From Gammaproteobacteria bacterium (lineage in GTDB: Bacteria > Pseudomonadota > Gammaproteobacteria > Pseudomonadales > Moraxellaceae): a stretch of DNA of 64,000 nucleotides. The first letter of the stretch is position 1. The number at the start of each line of letters is the position of its first letter. The notes below the pieces were generated by a model. The model was not told where the DNA came from and made no database searches. It was given only the letters and a program-made list of their open reading frames with translations. The position numbers and the translations under genes were made by a program. The stretch is from contig JAGWUI010000003.1 of the NCBI GenBank assembly GCA_028868515.1, positions 1 through 64,000 on the forward strand, in the 5' to 3' direction. Positions 8,973 to 18,439 of the stretch are shown one piece after another.

Positions 8973-10085
8973 TCAGACATCGCCATACCCTAGACTTTTC
9001 AGGGCACGTTCGTCATCAGACCAACCACCTTTTACCTTAACCCACAAGGTGAGCATGATTTTTTGCTCAAGTAATTTTTCCATATCTTGACGTGCCTCCA
9101 CACCAATTTGCTTTAAGCGAGAGCCTTTGTCACCAATTACAATTGCTTTTTGACCTTGGCGCTCAACTAAAATCGTCGCATCAATAAATGTACAAGCCGC
9201 TTTAATCTGACCATTTGGTTTAATCGTTTGAGGTTCTTGCTTAAAACTCTCGATTTGCACGGTCAAATCATATGGAATTTCTTCACCTAATTGACGCATG
9301 ATTTTTTCGCGAATAATCTCTGAAACCAAGAAACGCGCTGAACGATCCGTAATCTGATCCAATCCATAAAGTGGCGGAGAAAATGGCAAATGCTGCGCAA
9401 TCACTTCATGCAAACGATCTAAATTAGAACCACGCAAAGCAGACACTGGCACAATATCACTAAACTTCATACGTGCAGATAAACGTTCAATATGCGGCAG
9501 TAGTGTGTTCTTATTATCTAAAGTATCTGATTTGTTAATCACGAGGACGACTGGCATTTCTGCATGAATTAATTTTTCAAGCACCAACTCATCATCTGGT
9601 ACCCATTTCAAAGCATCAACAACGAATAAAACCAAATTCACATCACGTAGCGCAGAAGTCGCAGCCTTATTCATCATCCGATTGATTGCACGAACTTCTT
9701 TTTTATGCATACCTGGCGTATCAACATAAACCGCTTGCACATTATCACGTGTATCAATACCCACAATCTTATGACGCGTTGTTTGTGGCTTACGGGATGT
9801 AATCGAAAGTTTTTGACCCAACAAATGATTCATTAATGTTGATTTTCCCACATTTGGACGACCAACAATCGCAACGAAACCTGCACGAAAATCAGCTGGG
9901 ACTTCAGGAGAGTTTTTAAAAAACTGACTAATTAAATCATCTGATTGAGAATCTTCACTCTCAGGATTTGAAGCCGATTCACTCTGTTCACTCAAATCAA
10001 TTTTATGATACGACAATGTATCAAGCTCTTCTTCCACTGTATTTTGAGAGAGATTATCTGAGAGGTCTCGATTAGTTTGGGTCAT
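8973..10085 (-). CDS. era: GTPase Era with long acidic N-terminal extension
   Basis: Era is an essential GTPase that binds the 3' end of 16S rRNA through a KH domain during 30S maturation. The 370-residue product contains G1 GRPNVGKS (75-82), G3 DTPG (122-125) and G4 NKSD (184-187). A C-terminal KH domain includes the [11 protein letters not shown] segment near residue 330. Typical Era proteins have about 300 residues. Here about 67 residues rich in Ser, Glu and Asp precede the G domain and look disordered. The ATG at 10085 opens the extension and no internal Met precedes the G1 motif, so the extension appears genuine. It follows rnc on the same strand. Confidence 0.96.
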   Translation of the reverse strand: MTQTNRDLSDNLSQNTVEEELDTLSYHKIDLSEQSESASNPESEDSQSDDLISQFFKNSPEVPADFRAGFVAIVGRPNVGKSTLMNHLLGQKLSITSRKPQTTRHKIVGIDTRDNVQAVYVDTPGMHKKEVRAINRMMNKAATSALRDVNLVLFVVDALKWVPDDELVLEKLIHAEMPVVLVINKSDTLDNKNTLLPHIERLSARMKFSDIVPVSALRGSNLDRLHEVIAQHLPFSPPLYGLDQITDRSARFLVSEIIREKIMRQLGEEIPYDLTVQIESFKQEPQTIKPNGQIKAACTFIDATILVERQGQKAIVIGDKGSRLKQIGVEARQDMEKLLEQKIMLTLWVKVKGGWSDDERALKSLGYGDV

Positions 10086-10191
10086 AAAAAATATCGCTAA
10101 TAAGGGATGGAGGTAATCTCGAAAACATTGAAATAGATGAGTTCGAACATATGTTGCATTAAATAACAGCCAAATCTACAAATTTAAACGA

Positions 10192-10884
10192 TTAGAGTTT
10201 AGCTGCTTCTAATATCGCCAATAATTGACTTGCCGCGCTTTGTTCTGCGTAGCGTCGGCTTTGCCCGACACCAACAGTAACTGGCGCACCGTCTACTTTA
10301 CACTGAACAGTAAAAGTCTGATTATGAGCCTCACCTTGAGCTGCCGTTAACGTATACTCTGGCAACGGCAAATGCTTCGACTGGAGTAGCTCTTGTAAAC
10401 GTGTTTTGGGGTCTTTCAGAGTATCTTTAGGCTCCAATGTTCCTAAATATGGTTCATACCATTTCAAAACAATATTTCGGACAATATTCAAATCTGATGA
10501 GTCTAAATAAATAGCACCAATCAGTGCCTCTACAGCATCAGCCAAAATAGATTCACGACGATGACCGCCACTTTTCATCTCACCACTACCCAAGATGAGA
10601 TGTTCACCAAGCTTTAAATCTCTAGCAATCGCAGCCAAAGAATCTTGGCGAACCAGTGTAGAACGAAGGCGAGTTAAACGACCTTCATCTTCATTTGGAA
10701 AACGCTCATATAAATAGCACGCAATCACAACACCAAGCAAAGCATCGCCCATAAATTCCAGTCTTTCATAATTAGACTTAGAACTTACAGAGCGATGGGT
10801 TAATGCCTGTTGGCACAATTGAGGTTGGTTAAACTGATACCCCAATTGTTTCTGCAAACGAACAAACTTCAAAGATACTGTCAT
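10192..10884 (-). CDS. rnc: Ribonuclease III
   Basis: RNase III cleaves double-stranded RNA in rRNA precursors and some mRNAs. The 230-residue product has the catalytic signature [11 protein letters not shown] (residues 40-50, with Glu43 and Asp47 as metal ligands) and the second acidic motif in [14 protein letters not shown] (about 115-128). A C-terminal double-stranded RNA-binding domain starts near residue 155 ([11 protein letters not shown], then CKVDG and SAASQLLA). The length is normal. It is downstream of the DUF4845 gene and upstream of era, the usual lepB-rnc-era arrangement. Confidence 0.97.
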   Translation of the reverse strand: MTVSLKFVRLQKQLGYQFNQPQLCQQALTHRSVSSKSNYERLEFMGDALLGVVIACYLYERFPNEDEGRLTRLRSTLVRQDSLAAIARDLKLGEHLILGSGEMKSGGHRRESILADAVEALIGAIYLDSSDLNIVRNIVLKWYEPYLGTLEPKDTLKDPKTRLQELLQSKHLPLPEYTLTAAQGEAHNQTFTVQCKVDGAPVTVGVGQSRRYAEQSAASQLLAILEAAKL

Positions 10885-10931
10885 TAACTCCGCGCACTAC
10901 TTCTATAATTCACAAAACGTATAATGATAAA

Positions 10932-11315
10932 TCACTCAGCACCAGCCTTAATCGCTTTCTGGTCAAATGTTTTCTCAAAATGCACAATAACATCAATATT
11001 ACCAATAAAGTTATGGCGCACTTCATATTTCTTAATAACCTGAGTTCCGCCATCATTTGTAACCGTCAAGCGATCTTCAGCTTTCGCATCTCGAAGACCA
11101 TTCATATCAAACTGCTGATTAAGTCCATTCATCAGTGTCGTCGGATCTACATTATTTTGTTCAGCCTTCAACCGCTCTGTAACGATTTTATTAATCGTAA
11201 AATCATCCATATAGGCATTCCCTACAGCTAAAGTAAACTGTAAGCCAAAGAATGCAATAAATATCAGAGCTACAATGCCCCAATAGGATACTCCTCGCTG
11301 TCCACGCATGTTCAT
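10932..11315 (-). CDS. DUF4845 membrane protein
   Basis: This 127-residue protein of unknown function belongs to the DUF4845 family, which is commonly encoded between lepB and rnc in gammaproteobacteria. It has an N-terminal membrane anchor (GIVALIFIAFFGLQFTLAV, residues about 13-31) after the sequence MRGQRGVSY. A small soluble domain follows, ending in strands with KKYEVRHNFIGNIDVIVHFEK, and is probably periplasmic. The Arg-Gly-Val start and single transmembrane segment resemble pseudopilins superficially. Genomic context suggests a role linked to signal peptidase or envelope biogenesis, but this is inference. Confidence 0.88.
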   Translation of the reverse strand: MNMRGQRGVSYWGIVALIFIAFFGLQFTLAVGNAYMDDFTINKIVTERLKAEQNNVDPTTLMNGLNQQFDMNGLRDAKAEDRLTVTNDGGTQVIKKYEVRHNFIGNIDVIVHFEKTFDQKAIKAGAE

Positions 11316-11364
11316 TCCCCTGTCTGCGCTAAATTCTTTTATAAATATACAACAAACTGAGTAC

Positions 11365-12186
11365 TTAGTTAATCACACCATCACGCTGAAAGCTAGGTAA
11401 ATGAAAACCAGGCTCTTTATGCATCCAGATATAGACTGCACGACCCGCTAAATTTTCATCTGGCACAAAACCCCAGAAACGGCTATCTGCGCTTTGGTCA
11501 CGATTATCACCCATCATAAAATAATGTTTTGCAGGAACAGTGACTTCCCAATGATGACCATTACTGTTGACGAACTCGCCATTATTTAACGAATTAACAA
11601 AGGGTGCTTGAGATGCACTCCAAACATCATTGAGCTCACGTGTGACATGAGAATGTGTACCCATCTGTTCTTGAAAGAAATGCTCATATGTTGGATCACC
11701 CATATCAGGTATAGCAACCTTTGAAATCGCTTGCCCATTAATGGTCAACACACCTTCATTATAAACAATTTTATCACCAGGCAAGCCGATCACACGCTTA
11801 ATGTAGTTCACAGAAGGATTTAACGGATAACGAAATACAGCAACCTCTCCCCGTTTTGGTTCACCACTATCAATAATTTTGGTATTAATAATTGGCAAAC
11901 GAATACCAAAATCAAACTTATTTACGAGGATAAAATCACCTGTCTTCAGCGTCGGATTCATCGACTCGGAAGGAATATTAAAAGGTTCAAATATAAATGA
12001 GCGAACAACAAGTACAAGTGCTAATACAGGGAAAAAATCATAAGCTAAACCAATCCATATTGGCTCTTTAGCAATCTGTTTAGCCTTAAATTGTTTATGC
12101 TGCTTCCAAATAAGTTTATCCAGCAACCAGATGATAAAAAATATCAACGTCACAGGAACAAGTATCAGATTAAAATCAAAATCCAT
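11365..12186 (-). CDS. lepB: Signal peptidase I
   Basis: LepB removes signal peptides from Sec- and Tat-exported proteins at the outer face of the inner membrane. The 273-residue product has two N-terminal membrane segments (about 4-24 and 48-66). The catalytic serine is in IPSESMNPTLKTGD (Ser75), and the catalytic lysine is in NYIKRVIGLPGD (Lys130). The C-terminal signature GDNRDQSADSRFWGFVP is also present. Length and motif spacing are typical. It lies downstream of lepA with about 130 bases between, in the classical lepA-lepB order. Confidence 0.97.
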   Translation of the reverse strand: MDFDFNLILVPVTLIFFIIWLLDKLIWKQHKQFKAKQIAKEPIWIGLAYDFFPVLALVLVVRSFIFEPFNIPSESMNPTLKTGDFILVNKFDFGIRLPIINTKIIDSGEPKRGEVAVFRYPLNPSVNYIKRVIGLPGDKIVYNEGVLTINGQAISKVAIPDMGDPTYEHFFQEQMGTHSHVTRELNDVWSASQAPFVNSLNNGEFVNSNGHHWEVTVPAKHYFMMGDNRDQSADSRFWGFVPDENLAGRAVYIWMHKEPGFHLPSFQRDGVIN

Positions 12187-12315
12187 CGCAGCATAACCTT
12201 TTTATTAGAATCTGCTCACATTCAACTCGCATTGAGGCAAACAGATTGATATGCAAATTTTAAGCTGTTATTCAATCATTATTCAGCAACAATCAAATAA
12301 CAGACCATCTTCAAT

Positions 12316-14136
12316 TTACTTCTTATCCACTTTCAGCACAGCAAGGAACGCTTCTTGTGGGATTTCAACACTACCCACTTGCTTCATGCGTTTCTTACCT
12401 TCTTTTTGCTTATTCAGCAGTTTTTTCTTACGCGACACGTCACCGCCATAACATTTTGCAAGTACGTTCTTGCGCATTGCTTTGACAGTTGAACGGGCAA
12501 TAATTTGACTGCCAATTGCTGCTTGGATTGCCACATCAAACATCTGACGAGGAATCAAATCTTTCATTTTTTCAACCAAGGAGTTACCACGGAATCGTGC
12601 ATCTTCCATATGTGAAATCATCGCCAGCGCATCAACTTTCTCGCCGTTGATGAGTACATCAACTTTAACCAAACGCGCAGGCTGGAAACGTACAAAATTG
12701 TAATCTAGCGATGCAAAACCACGAGATACTGACTTCAAGCGATCAAAAAAGTCGAGCACAACTTCTGCAAGAGGAACTTCAAAGGTTAAAGAGACTTGAT
12801 TACCTAAAAATTTCAAATCTTTTTGCACACCACGACGCTCAATACACAAGGTCATGACGTTACCCAAATAATCTTGTGGAACAAGAATATGACATTCAGC
12901 AATCGGCTCACGTAACTCTTCGGTTGTACTGCCATCTGGCATTTTTGATGGGTTATCCACCAAAACAATATCGCCATTCTTTTGTACAGCCTCATAGATT
13001 ACGGTTGGCGCAGAGGTAATCAAATCTAGATTGTATTCACGCTCTAAACGCTCTTGCACAATCTCCATGTGCAGCATTCCAAGGAAGCCGCAACGGAATC
13101 CGAAACCCAAGGCATCAGAAGATTCTGGCTCAAAAAACAATGCCGAGTCATTAATTTTAAGCTTCTGAAGTGCATCACGGAACGCTTCAAAATCACTCGA
13201 ATCAATCGGAAATAAGCCTGCATAAACCTGAGGCTTAACTGTCTTAAATCCAGGTAAAATCTCAACATCTGGTGTTGATTGCAACGTAATCGTATCACCA
13301 ACAGGTGCACCAAAAATATCTTTAATGCCAGCAATCACGAAACCTACTTCACCCGCTTGCAGATGCGCAGTTTCTTGATGTTTTGGATTAAATACACCCA
13401 CAGAAGTTACTGGATGACTTTGGCCTGTAGACTTTACAAGCATCCTGTCACCTTTTTTAATGCGACCATGACGGACACGCACTAACGACACAACACCTAA
13501 ATAATTATCAAACCATGAATCAATAATGAGAGCCTGAAGTGGTGCTTCAGCATCACCCTCTGGTGCTGGAATACGGTCAACAAGCGCAACTAATAAATCG
13601 TCAATCCCCAAACCAGTCTTTGCAGATACACGCGGTGCATCATCCGCAGCGATCCCAATAATCTCTTCGATCTCATGAATCACACGTTCTGGTTCAACTT
13701 GTGGTAAATCAATTTTATTCAGAACTGGAACAACTTCTAAGCCTTGCTCAATCGCGGTATAGCAGTTAGCAACTGACTGCGCTTCTACGCCTTGCGCCGC
13801 ATCCACAACCAACAGCGCACCTTCACATGCAGCCAAACTGCGTGATACTTCATAAGAAAAATCGACGTGACCAGGTGTATCAATAAAGTTCAATTGATAA
13901 CGCTCACCATTCGGATGGTCAAAGTACAGCGTCACAGAATGCGCTTTAATCGTAATTCCGCGCTCACGCTCTAAATCCATAGAGTCCAGTACTTGCGCTT
14001 GCATTTCACGATCTTGCAACCCACCGCAGCGTTGAATAAAACGATCCGCCAAAGTAGATTTACCATGGTCGATATGAGCAATAATCGAAAAATTACGAAT
14101 ATTCTTGATATTAGAGTGGCTGGTACTAGATGACAT
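12316..14136 (-). CDS. lepA: Translation elongation factor 4 (LepA)
   Basis: LepA/EF4 is a ribosome-dependent translational GTPase implicated in back-translocation and ribosome biogenesis. The 606-residue protein has G1 AHIDHGKS (20-27), the RGITIK switch I segment, G3 DTPGHVDF and G4 NKIDLP. The EF-G-like domains and the LepA-specific C-terminal domain follow ([19 protein letters not shown] near the end). The length matches the family. It is the first gene of the lepA-lepB-DUF4845-rnc-era block; a terminator upstream at 14258-14292 isolates it from the small peptide gene and mfd. Confidence 0.98.
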   Translation of the reverse strand: MSSSTSHSNIKNIRNFSIIAHIDHGKSTLADRFIQRCGGLQDREMQAQVLDSMDLERERGITIKAHSVTLYFDHPNGERYQLNFIDTPGHVDFSYEVSRSLAACEGALLVVDAAQGVEAQSVANCYTAIEQGLEVVPVLNKIDLPQVEPERVIHEIEEIIGIAADDAPRVSAKTGLGIDDLLVALVDRIPAPEGDAEAPLQALIIDSWFDNYLGVVSLVRVRHGRIKKGDRMLVKSTGQSHPVTSVGVFNPKHQETAHLQAGEVGFVIAGIKDIFGAPVGDTITLQSTPDVEILPGFKTVKPQVYAGLFPIDSSDFEAFRDALQKLKINDSALFFEPESSDALGFGFRCGFLGMLHMEIVQERLEREYNLDLITSAPTVIYEAVQKNGDIVLVDNPSKMPDGSTTEELREPIAECHILVPQDYLGNVMTLCIERRGVQKDLKFLGNQVSLTFEVPLAEVVLDFFDRLKSVSRGFASLDYNFVRFQPARLVKVDVLINGEKVDALAMISHMEDARFRGNSLVEKMKDLIPRQMFDVAIQAAIGSQIIARSTVKAMRKNVLAKCYGGDVSRKKKLLNKQKEGKKRMKQVGSVEIPQEAFLAVLKVDKK

Positions 14137-14257
14137 TCAACAGAATCCGAAATTTAACACATAAGTTTGTACATAAATTTGTACGCGATGAGAAACGCAG
14201 CATAAGAACATCACTGGCGTGCGTATAGTATATAGCATTAAATCTGTAGGCAATAAA

Positions 14258-14292
14258 AAACAGCCGACTTGGTTGATTCTAAGTGGCTGTTT
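14258..14292 (-). terminator. Intrinsic terminator for the minus-strand peptide transcript
   Basis: On the minus strand AAACAGCC pairs with GGCTGTTT (14285-14292 with 14258-14265). The stem extends inward by an ACTT/AAGT pairing past one bulged base and is followed by six U residues. It lies 77 bases beyond the stop of the 35-residue ORF at 14369-14476 and upstream of lepA. Confidence 0.7.
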
Positions 14293-14368
14293 CTAAGTGG
14301 CAGTCTGCTTACTACATTGATCTATTTTTGTTTGAATCCCACGCTAAGTGAGAAACAAACCAATGGCT

Positions 14369-14476
14369 TTACATCTCTACTGCATCATCAGCAATATCAT
14401 ATCCGCCATTTTCAAACTCTAACTCAAGTTCTTCAGTTTCAAATTCGAATGCAGCATTTACTTTCATCTTTAACAT
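14369..14476 (-). CDS. Putative 35-residue acidic peptide
   Basis: This short ORF encodes a strongly acidic peptide: residues 10-23 alternate Phe/Leu with Glu (AFEFETEELELEFE), followed by GGYDIADDAVEM. A TAAGGAAA ribosome-binding site lies 9 bases before the ATG. An intrinsic terminator for the same strand follows at 14258-14292, and a perfect 7-bp inverted repeat lies just upstream at 14499-14516. It has no Cys, signal peptide or membrane segment. I do not recognise it. It could be a peptide precursor, a regulator or a chance ORF; the flanking signals make it more convincing than length alone would. Confidence 0.5.
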   Translation of the reverse strand: MLKMKVNAAFEFETEELELEFENGGYDIADDAVEM

Positions 14477-14498
14477 TTCTCGTATTTTCCTTACTTTG

Positions 14499-14516
14499 TC
14501 CTATATTTTTATAGGA
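14499..14516. repeat. Palindrome 1 in the mfd-lepA gap
   Basis: TCCTATA (14499-14505) and TATAGGA (14510-14516) form a perfect 7-bp inverted repeat around TTTT. It lies 23 bases upstream of the 35-residue ORF on the minus strand and resembles the second palindrome at 14618-14637. Confidence 0.5.
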
Positions 14517-14971
14517 TCTCTCAATCATTATTTCTCTTGATATACCATTGTTTACTTATTAAAAATAACACTCTATCCAGAGAATTCTCAAATTTAGCTC
14601 AAACAAACTTAGACTTCTTTTCTATTTTTATAGAAAAATACCAGCGATTTATATGAGCAACGGTGTGTATTTGATCACACCAACATGCAGATGCTATGAC
14701 GAATTTATTTCAAATATATGAAAAATAGTGATGATGACTTACATGCTATTTCGACACATTAAAAGTTAGACATATCGAAGCGTAAACTTTTTCAATCGCT
14801 AACGTAGAAACATACCTATTATTTTAATGAAGCAAACAACACTATCAATTCAAAATGAGACATTTTGCATAAGACTACATGCACATCTATCTGATGCGAC
14901 TGATTTTATACAATGTTATACACACAGTTATCAACATCTACTATGTATCAATATATTACAATTGTGTAAAA
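14517..14971. other. AT-rich gap between mfd and the peptide gene
   Basis: About 455 bases, very rich in A and T, with no convincing gene. It holds a perfect 8-bp inverted repeat at 14618-14637 (TTTTCTAT...ATAGAAAA around TTTT) similar to the one at 14499-14516. It must contain the promoter of the minus-strand peptide transcript and perhaps the mfd terminator, but neither could be fixed. Confidence 0.4.
14618..14637. repeat. Palindrome 2 in the mfd-lepA gap
   Basis: TTTTCTAT (14618-14625) and ATAGAAAA (14630-14637) form a perfect 8-bp inverted repeat around a TTTT loop. The centre, CTAT-TTTT-ATAG, echoes the palindrome about 115 bases away, so the two may be paired operator sites or short RNA hairpins. 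Confidence 0.5.
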
Positions 14972-17900
14972 TTAGCTCATTTGTTGCATCAAATCTTGCA
15001 AAAAGGCTAATCGTTCTTTTTCATCCGCTAGATTTGCATTCACACGCAAACGACGACCGCCTTCCATTTTATAGAAATTTGGTTTTGCCTGAATGATTTT
15101 AATAATTTTCATCGCTTCAACTGGCGTATCTGTTGCAAACTCAACAATACCGCCTTTAGCATTGAAATCAATTTTTTCGATGCCTAGCTTCTCTGCAACA
15201 AGACGCAAACGATGAACATGAAAAAGATTCTGCGCTTGTAATGGTAACAAGCCAAAACGATCTATCATTTCCACACGAATTTCATTGAGCGCATCATCAC
15301 TTTCAACATGGCTAATGCGTTTATAAAACAACAAACGCTGATGCACATCACCTAAATACGCATCAGGAATCAGCGCTGGCAGATTCAAATTAATATCACT
15401 GGTCAACGAAAGTGGTGCTTCAATATTAGGGGACTTACCGTTCTGAATCGCCTTCGTCGCACGCTCGAGCATATCCATATACAGGCTGAAACCAATAGCC
15501 TGCATATTTCCACTTTGCTCTTCACCAAGAAGCTCGCCTGCACCACGAATTTCCAAATCCTCTGTGGCAAGAATAAAGCCTGCCCCCAGATTCGATGCGC
15601 GCTGAATCGCATCTAGACGTTTCTCTGCATCACCTTTCAGATGTTTAATCGACGGAACCATCAAATAGGCATAAGCCTGATGGTGGGAACGCCCAACACG
15701 ACCACGCAATTGATGCAATTGTGCAAGACCTAACTTATCCGCACGTTCAATGATAATGGTATTTGCATTCGGTACGTCAATACCTGTTTCAATAATCGTT
15801 GAACAGACCAGAATATTGGCTTGCTTGTGATAGAAGGCTTGCATCACTTGTTCAAGTTCGCGTTCACGCATTTGACCATGAGCAACTGCAACACGCGCTT
15901 CAGGTATCAATGCACGAAGTTCATTCGCTGCACGTTCAATGCTATCGACATCGTTATGCAGGAAATAAACCTGACCGCCACGCAACAGCTCACGCAAAAT
16001 CGCTTCTTTCAGCGCAGTGCTGGTTTTCTCAATCACAAAGGTTTTCACCGCCAAACGACGTGCTGGTGGTGTAGCAATAATCGACAGATCACGAATCCCT
16101 GAAAACGCCATATTCAGCGTGCGAGGAATCGGCGTTGCGGTTAAGGTCAACATATCGACGTCAGCACGCATCGCTTTAATTTTTTCTTTATCACGCACAC
16201 CAAAACGATGTTCTTCATCAACAATCATTAAACCTAAATCATGAAAGCCAACGCCTTCTTGAATGAGTTTATGTGTACCAACAATGATATCGACTTTACC
16301 AGCTGCAAGATCTTCTAAAATCTTGGTGTGGTCTTTCTTCGTGCCAAAACGTGACAAAACTTCAATGCGGACAGGCCAATCGGCAAAGCGATCCATGAAG
16401 TTTTCATGATGTTGTTGTGCCAGCAAAGTCGTCGGCACAAGTACCGCAACCTGTTTACCGCTATGAACAGCCACAAAAGCAGCACGCATTGCCACTTCAG
16501 TTTTACCAAAACCAACATCGCCACAGACCAAACGATCCATGGGCTTGGTTTGTTTCATATCATAAATGGTTGCCGTAATTGCATTCGCCTGATCTGGCGT
16601 TTCCTCAAAGGCAAACTGACTAGAAAACAAGTCATAAGCGTGTTCATCGACAGCAAAAGCATTGCCCTCTCTTGCTTGACGACGTGCTTGAATATGTAAA
16701 AGTTCAGCAGCCACATCATGAATTTTTTCTAAGGCTTTGCGTTTTGCCTTATTCCACGTATCAGTACCGAGTTTGTGTAGTGGCGCATGATCTGGATCAC
16801 CGCCACTATAGCGACTGATCAATTGAAGATTTGCAACAGGCACATAAACCTTTGCATTATCAGCATAGTCAAGTTGGACAAACTCATGTGTTTGGCGATC
16901 AATTTCTAAAGTAACTAAACCGCCGTAACGCCCAACACCATGATCAATGTGAACCACAGGCGCACCAATCGACAACTCAGACAAACTACGAACGAGAAAT
17001 TCTTCTGAAACTTCTGAAACCTTACGTCGACGACGTTGAATGACGCGCTGACCGAACAGTTGGTTTTCAACAATAATAGCGAGTTGATCATCTAGCAATA
17101 AACCACGCTCAAGCGCAGCCGTGCTTAAAGCAAGGCGCGTATCTGTCGCTAAAAAATCACTCAGACTATCAACTAAATGAATTTGACCCAAGACAGGCGA
17201 AATGAGTTCTTTTAAGGTTTCACGGCGACCCGCGCTTTCCGCAATCAGTAAAATGCGACCTTTAAACGTATTTACGAAACTTGATAACGCATGCAGCGGT
17301 TGCGGACTTTTATGATCTATTGGCAAAGATGGCGGAATACAAGCATTCGCATTGAATGTGCCGGGACGCTGACTAAACTCTTGATCAGAAAGCACTAATC
17401 GACCAAACGATTTCAATCGACCAAATAACTCATTGACCGTTAGAAATAACTCATTTGGTGGCAAAATCGGCAATTCAATATTATGACGACGATCTTCATA
17501 ACGTTGATTAATGTCCAACCAAAAATGATCTAATACCGAATCCACCTCTGAATCGGTAACGATGAGCGTCGATTCTGGCAAATAATCAAACAGCGTACCG
17601 CCTTCAATAAATTCATCACGCGCAAAAAATAAGGGTTGGTAATATTCCAAGCCTTGCGCAAAAACACCATTAATCACATCTTGATAAAATGGAATTCGCT
17701 TGGGACTTGCATCAGGAAATAAATCACCGAAACGCTCACGGAACATTCCACGACCATCAATCAATGGAAATTCTTGAGCTGGTAATAAACGGAAGTTATC
17801 GGTATGGGTCGTTGTACGTTGCGTTTCTGGATCAAAGAATCGCAGCGACTCTACCTCATCATCAAACAACTCAATGCGAATTGGTTGCGCTTGTCCCATC

Positions 17901-18433
17901 GGAAAAATATCCATGAGACTACCGCGCAGTGCGTATTCACCGGGTTCAAATACCGTTTCAACGGCTCGATAACCTGCACGACTTAGACGCTGACGCTGAT
18001 TCTCAAAATTGAGTTTTTGACCTTTTTGAATATCAAAATGCTGTCCTAATAGCCATTTCGGCGGAGCAATACGCTGGGCCAGCGTCGATGCGGCAACTAA
18101 GATAACACCTTGTTTAGGAATATTAGACAGTAGCGATAGACGTTCAGAAATGATACTTTGATGAACTGATAAGCGATCATACGGCAAAGTTTCCCAATCG
18201 GGAAAAACATGAGGAGTCACACCAAAAAAGCGTAACTCCTCATCAATCAGACTGACTTGTGCGCTATCTTTTGCCACCATGACGACCAAAGACTGTGAGC
18301 GCTTCACTAATTCTGCAAGAACAAGTGATGGCAACGCACCCTTCAGATTCCCCAACCAACGACGCTCACCCACAGGAATCTGAATCAGCGTTCCCGTGAT
18401 CTTATGCAAATCAGATAGGACAGCAAGCGTCAT
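14972..18433 (-). CDS. mfd: Transcription-repair coupling factor Mfd
   Basis: Mfd is a DNA translocase that removes RNA polymerase stalled at lesions and recruits UvrA. The 1153-residue protein has the expected order: an N-terminal UvrB-like module (LPYDRLSVHQSIISERL near residue 85), an RNA polymerase-interacting CarD-like domain (GAPVVHIDHGVGRYGGL near 485), and helicase motifs GDVGFGKTEVAMRAA (about 640) and DEEHRFG. The TRG motif region and C-terminal domain follow. Full length for the family. It is 6 bases downstream of lysS and probably cotranscribed with it. Confidence 0.98.
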   Translation of the reverse strand: MTLAVLSDLHKITGTLIQIPVGERRWLGNLKGALPSLVLAELVKRSQSLVVMVAKDSAQVSLIDEELRFFGVTPHVFPDWETLPYDRLSVHQSIISERLSLLSNIPKQGVILVAASTLAQRIAPPKWLLGQHFDIQKGQKLNFENQRQRLSRAGYRAVETVFEPGEYALRGSLMDIFPMGQAQPIRIELFDDEVESLRFFDPETQRTTTHTDNFRLLPAQEFPLIDGRGMFRERFGDLFPDASPKRIPFYQDVINGVFAQGLEYYQPLFFARDEFIEGGTLFDYLPESTLIVTDSEVDSVLDHFWLDINQRYEDRRHNIELPILPPNELFLTVNELFGRLKSFGRLVLSDQEFSQRPGTFNANACIPPSLPIDHKSPQPLHALSSFVNTFKGRILLIAESAGRRETLKELISPVLGQIHLVDSLSDFLATDTRLALSTAALERGLLLDDQLAIIVENQLFGQRVIQRRRRKVSEVSEEFLVRSLSELSIGAPVVHIDHGVGRYGGLVTLEIDRQTHEFVQLDYADNAKVYVPVANLQLISRYSGGDPDHAPLHKLGTDTWNKAKRKALEKIHDVAAELLHIQARRQAREGNAFAVDEHAYDLFSSQFAFEETPDQANAITATIYDMKQTKPMDRLVCGDVGFGKTEVAMRAAFVAVHSGKQVAVLVPTTLLAQQHHENFMDRFADWPVRIEVLSRFGTKKDHTKILEDLAAGKVDIIVGTHKLIQEGVGFHDLGLMIVDEEHRFGVRDKEKIKAMRADVDMLTLTATPIPRTLNMAFSGIRDLSIIATPPARRLAVKTFVIEKTSTALKEAILRELLRGGQVYFLHNDVDSIERAANELRALIPEARVAVAHGQMRERELEQVMQAFYHKQANILVCSTIIETGIDVPNANTIIIERADKLGLAQLHQLRGRVGRSHHQAYAYLMVPSIKHLKGDAEKRLDAIQRASNLGAGFILATEDLEIRGAGELLGEEQSGNMQAIGFSLYMDMLERATKAIQNGKSPNIEAPLSLTSDINLNLPALIPDAYLGDVHQRLLFYKRISHVESDDALNEIRVEMIDRFGLLPLQAQNLFHVHRLRLVAEKLGIEKIDFNAKGGIVEFATDTPVEAMKIIKIIQAKPNFYKMEGGRRLRVNANLADEKERLAFLQDLMQQMS

Positions 18434-18439
18434 TGAAGA

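Noticed and set aside
14827-15096. 89-residue plus-strand ORF overlapping the end of mfd
   Set aside because: It overlaps the mfd coding region on the opposite strand, has no ribosome-binding site and shows composition typical of AT-rich spacer.
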